DNA of 30,544 nt from an uncultured Bacillota bacterium (GTDB taxonomy: Bacteria; Bacillota; Clostridia; Peptostreptococcales; Anaerovoracaceae): assembly GCA_946408315.1 (NCBI GenBank), contig CAMJRV010000001.1:1-30544 (forward strand), in the 5' to 3' direction. This document shows positions 7,322 to 15,300 of the stretch, piece by piece. The notes below the pieces were generated by a model. It was not told the origin of the DNA. It saw nothing but the letters and a program-made list of their open reading frames with translations, and searched no databases. The position numbers and the translations under genes are program-made. How positions within the stretch are numbered: the first letter of the stretch is position 1; each line of letters begins with the position of its first letter.

Positions 7322-7792
7322 TCACCTATCCTCCAGATTGAAATAAACGTTCAGCTTGTAATTCCGCAGATTGGGGAATTCAAAGATTTCCGAAATTTCA
7401 AAGTGTTCCTTCAGACCCTGAATGAGGAGGTCTTTTTCAGCGGGCTGGGAAAAAGAAAAGGTAAACCACATATTGAGACTGGCGTTTCGCTGATAGTTAT
7501 GGGTAACGCCTTTGAATGAATTGACGTATTCTGCCACAGGCTCAAAGATGCGGTCGGGAACGGAAATCCCGAAGAGAATGCTGGTATAGCCCATGGCCGC
7601 GTTGTTAAACGTGCCTCCAAGCCTTCTGATATAGCCCTTCTGAACGAGGTCTTTGATCCTCGCGAGCACTTCTGATCTGTCTATTTCAAGCTGTGAAGCC
7701 AGAGCCCCGTAAGGGTTCTTCTCCAGGGGGAGACCTTTTTGGAGCAGGTTCAGCAGCTTTATATTCGTGTCATCCAAATTCATGTCGTCCAC
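7322..7792 (-). CDS. ahbA: siroheme decarboxylase subunit AhbA-like (Lrp/AsnC-type fold)
   Basis: The protein has 156 residues from a GTG at 7792, which has AGGAGG 5 bases upstream. An ATG at 7783 is the alternative, but its spacing of 14 is long. An N-terminal winged helix (LDDTNIKLLNLLQKGLPLEKNPYGALASQLEIDRSEVLARIKDL) is followed by YIRRLGGTFNNAAMGYTSILFGISVP and THNYQRNASLNMWFTFSF, the AhbA/NirD-type signature. It pairs with AhbB to remove two acetate side-chain carboxyls of siroheme in the alternative haem pathway. Despite the fold these are enzymes rather than DNA-binding regulators; an Lrp/AsnC regulator is the alternative reading, but the conserved motifs and the neighbouring radical SAM genes argue against it. 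It lies 19 bases after nirJ2 and 4 before ahbB. Confidence 0.85.
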   Translation of the reverse strand: MDDMNLDDTNIKLLNLLQKGLPLEKNPYGALASQLEIDRSEVLARIKDLVQKGYIRRLGGTFNNAAMGYTSILFGISVPDRIFEPVAEYVNSFKGVTHNYQRNASLNMWFTFSFSQPAEKDLLIQGLKEHFEISEIFEFPNLRNYKLNVYFNLEDR

Positions 7793-7811
7793 ATTTTCCT
7801 CCTGAAGACAG

Positions 7812-8798
7812 CTATCTCTTGAAGCACCAGGGCTCTTCCGCCATGTAGCTTCCGTTGTAATAGTAAGCTCTTGCCCGGCAGCCTCCGCAGATCCCGGCAT
7901 GTTCACAGCTCCCGCAAGCGCCTTCGTAATTTTTCATATCCCGAAGCTCCAGAAACACGGAGCTGGATTTCCAGATTTCATCAAAGGGCTTTTCTCTTAC
8001 ATTTCCGGCTTCCACGGGCAGGTAGGGGCAGATGTGAACCTGGCCTTCCGGCAGGACGCAGCAGTAAGCCGTGCCGGCGAGACAGCCTTTCGTAAAGCGC
8101 TGAGACAGACCCATCTCCTTTGCCATGGGCATGAACTGGGGGGCGCAGGTGGGCTTTAATTCCAGCGACGTGGTGCTCTGCAGCTCCAGGACTCGCCGGA
8201 TCATGGAATAATAAGCGGTTTCCCGAAGGCCGTCCTCTTCCATGGAGAGAGCCCTGCCGGTAGGTACCAGGAAAAACGGGTGAATTGCCTGAACGCCTAA
8301 CCTTTCATAATAGGAAACCATGCCGCCGAACTCATCCTGATTTTTTTCGGTGATCGTCATGTTGATCTGGACTCTAAGCCCGGCGGAGAGGGCGTTTTCA
8401 ATACCCTGTTGGGTTTTGACGAAGGCGCCCGGCTGGCCGCGGAATTGGTCATGATAGGCTTCGTCCAGGCTGTCGATGCTGACCGCGACGCCCTTCAGAC
8501 CGGCCTTTTGCAGTTCCTCCGACATTTCCTTTGTCAGCAGCGTTCCGTTTGTCCCTATGGCAGGCATGAGCCGTGATTCTCTTGCCGCGGCGATCAGTTC
8601 AAAAATATCGTCCCGGAGAAGGGGTTCTCCCCCGCTCAATATGAGAAGGCGAAAGCCCGCTTTACTGATCTCTTCGACCAGTTTTTTTCCTTCTTTTGTC
8701 GTAAGCTCCTTGCTGGTATCCACATTCATGCCGGATTCCCGGTAACAGTGGACGCAGTTCAGATTGCATTTTTTCGTTGTGTTCCACGATATTAACAT
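7812..8798 (-). CDS. nirJ2: radical SAM protein NirJ2 / AhbD-like (haem pathway)
   Basis: This 328-residue protein starts directly with the radical SAM domain: CX3CX2C at Cys11, Cys15 and Cys18 (KKCNLNCVHCYRESG), then LLILSGGEPLLRDDI and GTNGTLL. The C-terminal SPASM-like region has further Cys (GTAYCCVLPEGQVHICPYLP and GSCEHAGICGGCRARAYYYN) for auxiliary clusters. The opening MLISWNTTKKCNLNC matches the NirJ2 branch of haem d1/haem radical SAM enzymes. In the siroheme-dependent route the last steps are loss of two acetate groups (AhbC) and oxidative decarboxylation of propionates to vinyls (AhbD); NirJ2 probably covers the AhbD step. The ATG at 8798 has AGGGGGA upstream, 9 bases after nirJ1. 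Exact step not provable from sequence. Confidence 0.85.
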   Translation of the reverse strand: MLISWNTTKKCNLNCVHCYRESGMNVDTSKELTTKEGKKLVEEISKAGFRLLILSGGEPLLRDDIFELIAAARESRLMPAIGTNGTLLTKEMSEELQKAGLKGVAVSIDSLDEAYHDQFRGQPGAFVKTQQGIENALSAGLRVQINMTITEKNQDEFGGMVSYYERLGVQAIHPFFLVPTGRALSMEEDGLRETAYYSMIRRVLELQSTTSLELKPTCAPQFMPMAKEMGLSQRFTKGCLAGTAYCCVLPEGQVHICPYLPVEAGNVREKPFDEIWKSSSVFLELRDMKNYEGACGSCEHAGICGGCRARAYYYNGSYMAEEPWCFKR

Positions 8799-8807
8799 AT
8801 GGTCCCC

Positions 8808-9977
8808 CTAAATGCCGATCTCTTGGTCGGTCAGATAACAAGCCGGATCGGAAGCCCAGAAATCGCCCGTACTTTGGGCCCTTGCCCGGAAATTTCCGTT
8901 GCACTGGTTAAGCCATTTGCAGGAAGCACATCTGCCTTTCAGATGTTTTTTCCTGTCCCGGAGCATTTCCAGAAAGGGATCGCCGATTCCATTCCATATG
9001 TCGCCGAAATCCTTTTCCCTGATGTTGCCCAGGGGCTTATCCCTCGTGAACTGATCGATGTAGACATTGCCTTCCCAGTCTACCGAGGAAATCGCCGAAC
9101 CGGAATTGTTGCCGCCATTGGCTGTGATCAGCCGGAGGATTGTGCCGGCTTGCTCTTTATCCTTGCTTTTCATGTATTCATACAGGTAAATGCCATCGCA
9201 GTGGTTGTCAACGGTAAGGATTTCCGTTTTGATCCCGCGCCGGTGAAAGTCCAGGGTTTTGTCGATTATGAAATTCAGCGATTCCCGCGTTTGTTCGTGG
9301 GTCAAATCTTCATTGATGATGTCGGAGCCTCTTCCCGAATATACCAGGTGATAGAAGCAAACCCTCTGGATTCTTTCCTCTTCGATCAGGTCGAATATTT
9401 CGGGCAATTCGCGGCTGGTCGTCTTGCTGAGAGTCAGCCTCAGACCGGTCTTTTGACCTGCTTCCCGACAGTTTCGGAAGCCTTCCATGGCCTTGTCAAA
9501 GGCGCCGGAGACACCTCGAAACCAGTCATTTACATCTGCCAGACCGTCAAGGCTTATGCCCACATAGGAGATTCCCAGCTCTTTGATCCGTTTTGCCCTG
9601 TCCCTGTCGATCAGCGTTCCGTTTGTGGAAATGACCATTCGAAGTCCGATCTGGTTTCCGTATTCCATCAGATCGAAGAGATCCTTTCTCATCAGGGGTT
9701 CTCCGCCTGAAAAGAGAAGGACAGGGACCTTATAGGCCGCCAGGGTATCCATAAACCTTCTGGCTTCTGCTGTGGAAAGCTCTCCCGGGCCGTAGGCGCA
9801 GGTGGCCTCGGCATAACAGTGCTTGCAATTCAGATTGCAGGTGCGGGTGCAGTTCCATACGACGATGGGACCTTTTTCCGTCGTTGTGCCTCTCGTTCTT
9901 CCCTGTACGTCAGGATGATATCTGAGACTATCTCCAAAGTGATGCTGATTCAGAAGCAGCTTTGAAAAACTGATCAT
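8808..9977 (-). CDS. nirJ1: radical SAM protein NirJ1 / AhbC-like (haem pathway)
   Basis: This 389-residue protein has an N-terminal extension MISFSKLLLNQHHFGDSLRYH, characteristic of NirJ1/AhbC. The radical SAM cluster is CX3CX2C at Cys47, Cys51 and Cys54 (WNCTRTCNLNCKHCYAEA), followed by LLFSGGEPLMRKDLF and STNGTLID. The SPASM part carries CASCKWLNQCNGNFRARA near the C-terminus. It probably removes acetate groups from 12,18-didecarboxysiroheme to give Fe-coproporphyrin. The start is the ATG at 9977 with GGAGG 8 bases upstream; the TTG at 9983 is too close to that site. First gene of the four-gene minus-strand operon nirJ1-nirJ2-ahbA-ahbB, with a promoter at 10019-10047. Early siroheme genes must be elsewhere in the genome. 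Confidence 0.88.
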   Translation of the reverse strand: MISFSKLLLNQHHFGDSLRYHPDVQGRTRGTTTEKGPIVVWNCTRTCNLNCKHCYAEATCAYGPGELSTAEARRFMDTLAAYKVPVLLFSGGEPLMRKDLFDLMEYGNQIGLRMVISTNGTLIDRDRAKRIKELGISYVGISLDGLADVNDWFRGVSGAFDKAMEGFRNCREAGQKTGLRLTLSKTTSRELPEIFDLIEEERIQRVCFYHLVYSGRGSDIINEDLTHEQTRESLNFIIDKTLDFHRRGIKTEILTVDNHCDGIYLYEYMKSKDKEQAGTILRLITANGGNNSGSAISSVDWEGNVYIDQFTRDKPLGNIREKDFGDIWNGIGDPFLEMLRDRKKHLKGRCASCKWLNQCNGNFRARAQSTGDFWASDPACYLTDQEIGI

Positions 9978-10008
9978 TGGCAAAACCTCCGATGTAGAAT
10001 GTAAAGAT

Positions 10009-10024
10009 TACAATTTTTATTGTA
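10009..10024. repeat. inverted repeat at the nirJ1 promoter
   Basis: TACAAT-TTTT-ATTGTA: a perfect 6-bp inverted repeat with a 4-bp centre. One arm is the proposed minus-strand -10 hexamer. Candidate operator, but AT-rich and short, so chance is possible. Confidence 0.4.
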
Positions 10025-10047
10025 TGCGTAGACAAGGGAAATTACAA
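10019..10047 (-). promoter_or_regulatory. probable promoter of the nirJ1-nirJ2-ahbA-ahbB operon
   Basis: Minus strand TTGTAA (10047-10042), a 17-nt spacer and TACAAT (10024-10019). The start would be near 10012, about 35 nt before the nirJ1 ATG. Confidence 0.55.
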
Positions 10048-10083
10048 TAAAAAAGAAATCCGCTATTTGGAAGAAATAAATAC

Positions 10084-10112
10084 TTGCAATCTATTTTAAA
10101 CTGTGATAGTGT
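10084..10112 (+). promoter_or_regulatory. possible promoter of the T-box/gatCAB-aspS transcript
   Basis: TTGCAA at 10084-10089 lies 17 nt from TAGTGT (10107-10112); GATAGT at 10105 is the alternative -10. The match is weak, but a start near 10118-10120 fits the beginning of the T-box leader. Confidence 0.35.
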
Positions 10113-10137
10113 TTACAACAAGATTTTAATCACAGAA

Positions 10138-10427
10138 ATCGGCGTGGATGAAGAAAAGTAATCGGGAGAAACGCAAAGCAGGGATTGGCAACGCGACTGA
10201 AATTGCCATTTGTGACACTCTGGACGAAAGAACACTTCGGAGCCGGCAGGTTCAACGGAACATTCCAATCGGGTTCAAGCCGTGGAAGAAACCTAGTAAA
10301 TCTGCCCGTGTTGCATACGTTACAATGCATCGAGAGGATTAAAGCATTGAGTTGCTGCGTCAATTTGGGTGGTACCGCGGATTTTTTTCGTCCCTAGGAT
10401 AGCTATATCTATCTTAGGGACTTTTTT
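10138..10427 (+). promoter_or_regulatory. T-box riboswitch upstream of gatC (specifier AAC, overlapping GAA)
   Basis: The conserved T-box core GGGTGGTACCGCGG lies at 10367-10380, directly before a terminator, as in T-box antiterminators. Stem I can be traced: GGC 10141-10143 with GCC 10242-10244, TGAAG 10149-10153 with CTTCG 10235-10239, the 5' loop motif AGTA at 10157-10160, and an apical stem TGGCAA...TTGCCA. On the 3' side of the specifier loop AAC (10231-10233) is followed by A and then the helix, the normal specifier position, giving Asn. The preceding G makes GAA (Glu) available in the overlapping register. The base after TGG is T, which pairs with a discriminator A or by wobble with G. 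Uncharged tRNA binding should permit expression of the downstream amidotransferase/AspRS genes. The T-box call is strong; the specifier comes from hand folding. Confidence 0.9.
10390..10427 (+). terminator. terminator arm of the T-box leader
   Basis: GTCCCTAGGATAG pairs with CTATCTTAGGGAC (13 pairs, one G-U) around CTATAT, followed by six T. It competes with the T-box antiterminator just upstream. Confidence 0.9.
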
Positions 10428-10441
10428 ATTGCTATTTTTTA

Positions 10442-10455
10442 ACCGCCGAGGCGGT
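10442..10455 (+). other. small hairpin between T-box terminator and gatC
   Basis: ACCGCC-GA-GGCGGT is a perfect short palindrome 35 bases before the gatC ATG, outside the terminator and clear of the ribosome site (GGAGG at 10479). Role unknown. Confidence 0.35.
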
Positions 10456-10490
10456 GGGTTCAATGAAAACTTTATTTTGGAGGTATAGGA

Positions 10491-10778
10491 ATGAAAATTA
10501 CGGACGAATTGATCGACTATATCGGCGAGCTTTCCAGGCTGGAGCTTTCTCCCGAAGAGAAGGAGAGGGCCCAAAAAGATCTGACCGATATTTTGAATTA
10601 TATGGATAAGCTGAATGAACTGGATACGACAGGCATGGGGGAATTGACCCATCCCTTCGACGAAGCGAACCGTTTTCGAGACGACGGTAATCTCAACGGG
10701 GACCGGCGGGAAGAAATGCTGCGAAACGCCCCCGCCGCCAAAGGGGATTATTTTAAAGTATTCAAGACGGTGGAATAG
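10491..10778 (+). CDS. gatC: Asp-tRNA(Asn)/Glu-tRNA(Gln) amidotransferase subunit C
   Basis: This 95-residue protein is normal for GatC, the small subunit that wraps around GatA and GatB and stabilises the GatCAB complex. The N-terminal part ITDELIDYIGELSRLELSPEEKERAQKDLTDILNYMDKLNELDT and the central THPFDEANRFRDD match the family. The ATG at 10491 has GGAGG 7 bases upstream. It is first in the T-box-controlled operon gatC-gatA-gatB::aspS; gatA follows after 12 bases. Together these genes convert mischarged Asp-tRNA(Asn) (and/or Glu-tRNA(Gln)) to the amide form. Confidence 0.95.
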   Translation: MKITDELIDYIGELSRLELSPEEKERAQKDLTDILNYMDKLNELDTTGMGELTHPFDEANRFRDDGNLNGDRREEMLRNAPAAKGDYFKVFKTVE

Positions 10779-10790
10779 GAGGGAAGAGAT

Positions 10791-12371
10791 ATGGAAATCA
10801 GAGATATGACGGCCCTGGAACTCGGAGAGAAGATCAGGGCCAGGGAGCTTGGCAGTATAGAAGTGGTCCGGAATTATCTGGATGCCATCCGGGAGGAAGG
10901 AGAGACGGCGAGCGCCTATATCACCGTTTCGGAGGAAAAGGCGCTGGCACAGGCGAAACGCGTTCAGGAAAGGATCGACCGGGGAGAACAGTTATCACCT
11001 CTGGCCGGTGTTCCTGTCGCCGTAAAGGATAATATCTGCACGAAGGAAATGAGGACGACGGCCGCATCGCGCATGCTCGACGGCTTCCTTCCGCCCTATG
11101 ATGCGACGGTGATCGAAAGGCTGAAGGCTGCGGGAGCGGTCATCCTGGGAAAGACCAACCTGGACGAGTTTGCCATGGGAGGTTCTACCGAAACATCGTA
11201 TTACGGGACTGCAAGGAACCCCTGGGATTTCGATCGTGTACCCGGCGGCTCGTCGGGAGGGTCGGCTGCGGCGGTTGCCGCAAAGCTCGCGCCCTATGCC
11301 CTGGGCTCGGATACCGGAGGTTCCATCCGGCAGCCCTGCGCTTTCTGCAACCTGACCGGCATCAAGCCCACCTACGGCAGCGTATCCCGTTACGGGCTCA
11401 TGGCTTACGCGTCCTCTCTGGACCAGATCGGCACTATGGGAAGAGATATTAAAGATTGTGCGGCATCGCTGGCCCTCATTTCAGGCTACGACCCCCTGGA
11501 CAGTACGTCGGTGATGAAGGAGCCCTTCGATTTTTCCGGCATCTATGCTGGTTATGGTGGTGCACAGGGGCTTTCGGCGGGGGCATCGGCCGGGAGCAGC
11601 GGGTCCCTGTCCGGGATAAAGATCGGTCTGCCGAAGAACTATTTTGAGACCGGTATTTCCGCAGACGTAAAGGAGGCGGTGCTTGGGGCTGCGAAAACCT
11701 TTGAAATGCTGGGGGCCGCTGTGGAGGAATTTGAAATTCCCGCCATAGACTACGCGGTTCCCGCCTACTATATCATCGCCTGCGCGGAAGCAAGCTCCAA
11801 TCTGTCCCGTTACGACGGGATCAAATACGGCTTTCGTTCGGAACAGGCCCGGGACCTCTCGGAAATCTTCTATCGGTCCCGGAGCGAAGGCTTCGGAAGG
11901 GAAGTGAAACGGAGGATCATGCTGGGATCCTTCGTTCTGAGCTCCGGTTATTTCGACGCTTATTATAAAAAGGCTCTTCAGGTCAGAGGCCTGATCAAGA
12001 GCTCTTTCGACGAGGCTTTCTCAAAATACGACATGATACTCGGTCCCGTAAGCCCGACGACAGCGTATCCAATCGGGGGGCAGATCGAAGATCCTCTGGC
12101 TATGTATATGGCCGATATCTATACCGTATCCATCAACCTTTCCGGGCTTCCGGCGGCGGCGCTCCCCTGCGGCTTTGACCGCCAGGGCATGCCGGTGGGC
12201 ATGCAGCTGATCGGCAGGGCGTTTTCGGAAGCGGCCCTCATAGGAGCGGCCCAGGTCTATCAGGACAATACGGATTACCATACGAAGTTCCCGGAAAGCA
12301 GGATCGGAGAAAACAAAGGAAAAAGGCCCGAAGAAAACGTTCGGAGCAGGAAAGGAGGGCAGGATCAATGA
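10791..12371 (+). CDS. gatA: Asp-tRNA(Asn)/Glu-tRNA(Gln) amidotransferase subunit A
   Basis: This 526-residue protein is the glutaminase of GatCAB. The amidase-signature triad is intact at the canonical positions: Lys79 (GVPVAVKDN), Ser154 (PGGSSGGSAAAVAA) and Ser178 (DTGGSIRQP). It releases ammonia from glutamine, which travels to the GatB active site. Compared with typical GatA there is a short Gly/Ala/Ser-rich insertion around residues 250-275 (YGGAQGLSAGASAGSSGSLSG) before IKIGLPKNYF, and a basic, charged C-terminal tail (GENKGKRPEENVRSRKGG). The ATG at 10791 has GGAGGGAAG upstream. Its stop overlaps the start of the gatB-aspS fusion by 4 bases (ATGA), so translation is probably coupled. 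Confidence 0.96.
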   Translation: MEIRDMTALELGEKIRARELGSIEVVRNYLDAIREEGETASAYITVSEEKALAQAKRVQERIDRGEQLSPLAGVPVAVKDNICTKEMRTTAASRMLDGFLPPYDATVIERLKAAGAVILGKTNLDEFAMGGSTETSYYGTARNPWDFDRVPGGSSGGSAAAVAAKLAPYALGSDTGGSIRQPCAFCNLTGIKPTYGSVSRYGLMAYASSLDQIGTMGRDIKDCAASLALISGYDPLDSTSVMKEPFDFSGIYAGYGGAQGLSAGASAGSSGSLSGIKIGLPKNYFETGISADVKEAVLGAAKTFEMLGAAVEEFEIPAIDYAVPAYYIIACAEASSNLSRYDGIKYGFRSEQARDLSEIFYRSRSEGFGREVKRRIMLGSFVLSSGYFDAYYKKALQVRGLIKSSFDEAFSKYDMILGPVSPTTAYPIGGQIEDPLAMYMADIYTVSINLSGLPAAALPCGFDRQGMPVGMQLIGRAFSEAALIGAAQVYQDNTDYHTKFPESRIGENKGKRPEENVRSRKGGQDQ

Positions 12372-15300
12372 AATATGAAACCGTAATCGGACTGGAAGTC
12401 CATGTCGAGCTTTCGACGAAAACAAAAATTTTCTGCGGCTGCACCACGGCGTTCGGGGGGCTGCCCAACGCCCACACCTGCCCAGTCTGTCTCGGTATGC
12501 CGGGAAGTCTGCCCGTGTTCAACAAAGCGGTTGCGGACAAGGCGATCAAAGCCGGCCTTGCGCTGCACTGTGAAATCGAGAGGAACAACCGCTTTGACCG
12601 GAAAAATTACTTCTATCCCGACCTGCCGAAGGATTACCAGATTTCTCAGCTTTACGCGCCGATCTGCCGGGACGGGTGGCTGGATCTTTCTCTTTCCGGA
12701 GACGCCGCAAAGCGCATTACCATCCGGGAGATCCATATGGAGGAAGACGCGGGCAAGCTGATCCACGACGCGTCGGGAACCCTCATCGACTATAACCGCT
12801 GTGGCGTCCCCCTGATCGAGATCGTCACCAATCCCGATTTTTCCGATGGCGAAGAGGTGACCGACTTCCTGGAACGGCTTCAGGAGATGCTGGTCTATCT
12901 GGACGTATCCGACTGCAAGATGCAGGAAGGTTCCATGCGCGCCGACGTCAACCTCTCGGTAAGACCGGCAGGACAGCGGGAATACGGAACGAGGACGGAG
13001 ATGAAAAACCTCAACTCGCTGAAGGCGATTCAACGGGCGATACAGTTTGAACGGGAACGGCAGATCAAGGTGCTGGAAACAGGCGGCACGGTGAAGCAGG
13101 AAACCCGGAGGTGGGACGACGATCAGGGAGAGAGCCACGCCATGCGCTCCAAGGAAAACGCTCAGGATTACCGGTATTTCCCGGACCCGGACCTCCTTCC
13201 GATCCGGATCGGAGAGGAATGGTTGGAAGAGATGAAAAACAGCATGGCGGAGCTTCCCCAGGCGAAGCGGCTTCGGTACCAGGCAGAGTTTGGTTTGCCG
13301 GAAAAGGCCGCGAAAACTCTGACGTCGGTAAAGGAAGTGGCGCTTCTCTTTGAAGAGACGGCTGCCCTTTCCGGGCTTCCGAAGGAAGCGGCAAATACTG
13401 TGATCGGGGATATTCTGCGCCTCATGAGAGATACGGCGACTCTTCCCGAGAACTTGAGCATAGACGCGGAAAAGCTGGCGAAGATCATCGGAATGGTCTC
13501 CCGGGGGGAGATCAACAGAAGCGTTGGAAAGCTGCTGGTGGAAGAGCTTTACAAAAATGACACCGATCCGGAGGGGTACGTCGAGGCCCATGGCCTTCGC
13601 ATCCTGGAAAACAGCGATTTGATTGTGCCGGTCGTGCTTGAGGTACTTGCGGGCAATCCCCAATCGATCGCGGATTTCAGGAACGGAAAGGAAAAGGCCT
13701 TTGATTTTCTGGTCGGTCAGTGCATGAGACGGCTTTCGGGCAGCGCCAGTCCCCGGACGATCCATGAATTGCTCCGGGAAAAGCTGGCGGAAGGGGAGTT
13801 TCCGAGCGGAGAAGATTTTGCCGGAGAGCCTTCCGGCTTCGCGCAGAAAACCGGCGAAGCAGACCGGCGCGAACAGAAAACCAGAGAGGAAGACCGGCGC
13901 GAACAGAAAACCGGAGAGGAAGACTGGCCCGGACAGGAGCCGGGAGGAACCGGCCTGTCCGAACACGATAGATATGAACGGGAAAAGACAGAGTTGAACG
14001 CGGTGTTTTCCTCCTACGGAAAGTATGCGGCCAGAAGAATTGAGGAGCAGAAGCATGGAGCGCGGGAGCATGGAGAGCAGGAAAACGGGCTTGCGCCGAT
14101 TTCTGTCTTCCAGTCCCAGGCATACCGCACAAAGAACTGCGGAGAGCTGACGATAAAAGACGTGGGGCGGGAAGTGAGCCTTGCGGGCTGGATCAATACG
14201 ATCAGAAACCATGGCGGGATCGCCTTTATCGATCTCAGAGACCATTATGGCGTCACCCAGGTCGTTATGACGGAAGGCCAGCTTGCGGGACTTTCCAGGG
14301 AGACGGTCATCAGCGTGACCGGAGCCGTCGTGCAAAGAGATGCGGAGACGTACAATCCGAATCTCTCCACGGGGGAAGTGGAGCTGAAAGCCGGGACGGT
14401 AAGAGTTCTGAGCAGTGCGGTGAGCAGCCTGCCCTTTGAGGTCGACAGCTCTACCGATACGAGGGAGGATGTCCGCCTGAAGTACCGGTTCCTTGATCTG
14501 AGAAACCCAAAGGTGCACAGCAACATGGTGCTGCGTTCTGAAATCATCCGGTTCTTGCGGAACCAGATGGAACGGATGGATTTTTTGGAAATTCAGACGC
14601 CGATCCTCGCAAACTCTTCCCCGGAAGGGGCCAGGGATTATCTGGTGCCCAGCAGGAAGCACAAGGGGAAATTCTACGCGCTGCCCCAGGCGCCGCAGCA
14701 GTTTAAGCAGCTGCTCATGGTTTCCGGCTTCGATAAGTATTTCCAGATCGCTCCGTGTTTCCGCGATGAGGACGCCAGGATCGACCGTTCGCCGGGCGAA
14801 TTTTATCAGCTCGACTTTGAGATGGCCTTTGCTACCCAGGAGGATGTGTTCGCTGTGGCGGAACAGGTGCTTTCGGCAACGTTCCGCCGTTTTACGGACA
14901 AGGAAATCTCATCGGCGCCCTTTGTCAGGATTCCCTATGCGGACGCTATGCTGAAGTATGGGACCGACAAGCCGGACCTGAGAAATCCGCTGGAAATCAT
15001 CGACCTGTCCGAATTTTTTCAAGGAGTCGATTTCAAACCGTTTCAGGGAAAGATCGTCAGAGGGATCACGATAAGCGGCTGCGCCGGAATGCCCAAATCC
15101 TTCTTTGCGGCCATGGAGAAGTTTGCCCTCGGCATCGGTATGAAAGGGCTTGGCTATATTTCCGTAAAAGAAGGAATGAGCTATAAAGGCCCCATCGATA
15201 AATTTTTTACCGACGAGCAGCGGAGACAGATTGCAGAGCTTGCATCATTGAAGGAAGGGGATGTCCTCTATTTTATCAGCGATGAAAAGGGGCTGGTTGA

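Noticed and set aside
6790..7792. AhbA and AhbB as Lrp/AsnC transcription regulators
   Set aside because: Both carry the siroheme decarboxylase motifs and sit in an operon with NirJ1/NirJ2.
12365..14662. 765-codon open frame on the minus strand opposite gatB
   Set aside because: It lies wholly antisense to a clear GatB/AspRS coding sequence, shows low-complexity Leu/Arg/Pro/His composition and no recognisable domain; a codon-bias shadow.
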